Assembly (NCBI GenBank): GCA_014729315.1
Contig: WJKD01000917.1
Span: 1-6,864, forward strand
DNA: 6,864 nucleotides
Source of the DNA: Promethearchaeota archaeon
Lineage (GTDB): Archaea; Asgardarchaeota; Lokiarchaeia; Sigynarchaeales; SOKP01
Reading direction: 5' to 3'
The notes below the pieces were generated by a model. That model was not told the origin of the DNA. It searched no databases and was given only the letters and a program-made list of their open reading frames with translations. Made by a program: the position numbers and the translations under genes. Of the stretch, positions 6,464-6,864 are shown in pieces (positions within the stretch are counted from its first letter, which is position 1; every line of letters starts with the position of its first letter).

Positions 6464-6539
6464 ACTACAGTATTGGTTTATCGAGATGTATGCTTAGATA
6501 AGTAGTAGAAAATGAATGTTAGAAATTCTCTAAAGACCC

Positions 6540-6548
6540 AATATAAAG
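6540..6548 (+). promoter_or_regulatory. TATA-like box for the DUF3782-like gene
   Basis: AATATAAAG, centred near 6544, predicts transcription from about 6570, giving a leader of about 20 nt to ATG 6590. If this start is right, the in-frame upstream ATG at 6512 would not be in the transcript, which supports the shorter start. Confidence 0.35.
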
Positions 6549-6589
6549 AGATTAATATAAATGATTATGTTAATATAATAGTAATAGAG

Positions 6590-6864
6590 ATGGAAAAAAT
6601 TAACATTGATGAGCTCTTGAAAATTCTACCCAAACTCATTCGCGAGAATGATACGGTAAAAGGGGCGATAATCAGTGCGCTTTCGGGAGTCGTTGCTACA
6701 CATGAAGATGTAATTCAATTAACAAGGGCGATGAACGAACGGTTCCAAAAAGTGGACGAGCGGTTCGAAGCGATGCAGCGAACCATGGAAGAACGGTTCC
6801 AAAAAGTGGACGAGCGGTTCGAAGCGATGCAGCGAACCATGGAAGAACGGTTCCAAAAAGTGGA
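6590..6864 (+). CDS. DUF3782-like coiled-coil protein, N-terminal part only
   Basis: The frame is open to the window edge, showing 91 residues. Residues 1-49 contain LLKILPKLIREN, then GAIISALSGVVATHEDVIQL, which is the typical opening of the archaeal DUF3782/COG5493 family. In that family a charged coiled coil follows, and the C-terminus is usually a PD-(D/E)XK nuclease-like domain, here outside the window. From residue 50 the sequence is an exact 18-residue repeat, ERFQKVDERFEAMQRTME. Start choice: ATG 6590 fits the family N-terminus and the TATA-like box. An in-frame ATG at 6512 would add 26 residues that look like translated AT-rich leader (MNVRNSLKTQ...). Codon use is richer in G+C (CGG, GCG, GTG, GAG) than in the neighbouring genes. 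It is a single gene divergent from the SNF2 unit. The function of the family is not established; a nuclease role is inferred from the fold. Confidence 0.8.
   Translation, partial: MEKINIDELLKILPKLIRENDTVKGAIISALSGVVATHEDVIQLTRAMNERFQKVDERFEAMQRTMEERFQKVDERFEAMQRTMEERFQKV
6737..6864 (+). repeat. Perfect 54-bp coding tandem repeat (at least 2.4 copies)
   Basis: Copies begin at 6737, 6791 and 6845. The first two are identical over all 54 bases, and the third is identical for the 20 bases before the window ends. Each encodes 18 residues of coiled coil with hydrophobic residues at positions 3, 6, 10, 13 and 17, a 3-4-3-4-4 spacing equal to one heptad plus one hendecad. The unit is about 54% G+C, well above its surroundings. 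The array may continue beyond the window. There are no spacers, so it is not a CRISPR array. Confidence 0.95.

Larger units (their letters stand above)
5887..6589. other. 703-bp intergenic stretch without a convincing gene
   Basis: This divergent gap between the SNF2 gene and the DUF3782-like gene is very AT-rich. No frame on either strand reaches a credible protein length or matches anything I recognise. Bases 5887-6110 hold only weak short inverted repeats (such as TAATGAG 5942-5948 with CTCATTA 5984-5990). From 6119 onward it contains a purine tract, a GC-richer islet with nested helices and a bulged inverted repeat, each listed separately. The promoter of the SNF2 unit must lie at its left end but cannot be placed; a weak minus-strand candidate, TATTATAATTTT, lies near 6040-6050. 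Confidence 0.6.

Noticed and set aside
6512..6589. Longer start for the DUF3782-like protein at ATG 6512
   Set aside because: The 26 extra residues read as translated AT-rich leader, and the likely TATA box at 6540-6548 lies inside this stretch.
6737..6864. CRISPR array
   Set aside because: The repeats are directly contiguous with no variable spacers and keep an open reading frame with coiled-coil periodicity.

Overview
The window looks like a piece of chromosome from an AT-rich archaeon. The signs are a 72-nt tRNA gene with no encoded CCA, TATA-box-like elements 20-40 nt upstream of several starts with no clear Shine-Dalgarno sequences, and a DUF3782-type coiled-coil gene of a kind common in archaea. 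An Asgard-type lineage would fit, but the sequence alone does not prove it.

Layout, left to right. (1) A gene of unknown function runs leftward off the window edge (1-1225, minus). (2) A tRNA gene (1288-1359, plus) is divergent from it; its anticodon reads as UCA, which would pair with UGA, and it has a short variable loop, so it is not an ordinary selenocysteine tRNA. (3) A possible 36-residue small protein (1463-1573, plus) follows. (4) A two-gene minus-strand unit: a 1034-residue SNF2-family ATPase/helicase of the HelZ-like type (2782-5886) is followed after 39 nt by a 360-residue SWIM zinc-finger protein (1660-2742). This pairing recurs in bacteria and archaea and suggests the two proteins work together on DNA or nucleoprotein. 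(5) About 700 bp without a convincing gene (5887-6589) holds a near-mirror-symmetric purine tract, a GC-richer islet that can fold into nested helices, and a long bulged inverted repeat. (6) The first 91 codons of a DUF3782-like protein (6590 to the window end, plus) contain a perfect 54-bp coding tandem repeat.

The SNF2 and SWIM proteins probably act together. The other genes are separate units with no evident link. The items most worth a second look are the UCA-anticodon tRNA, the identical 54-bp coding repeats, and the structured islet at about 6319-6463. No CRISPR array, transposase or rRNA was seen.
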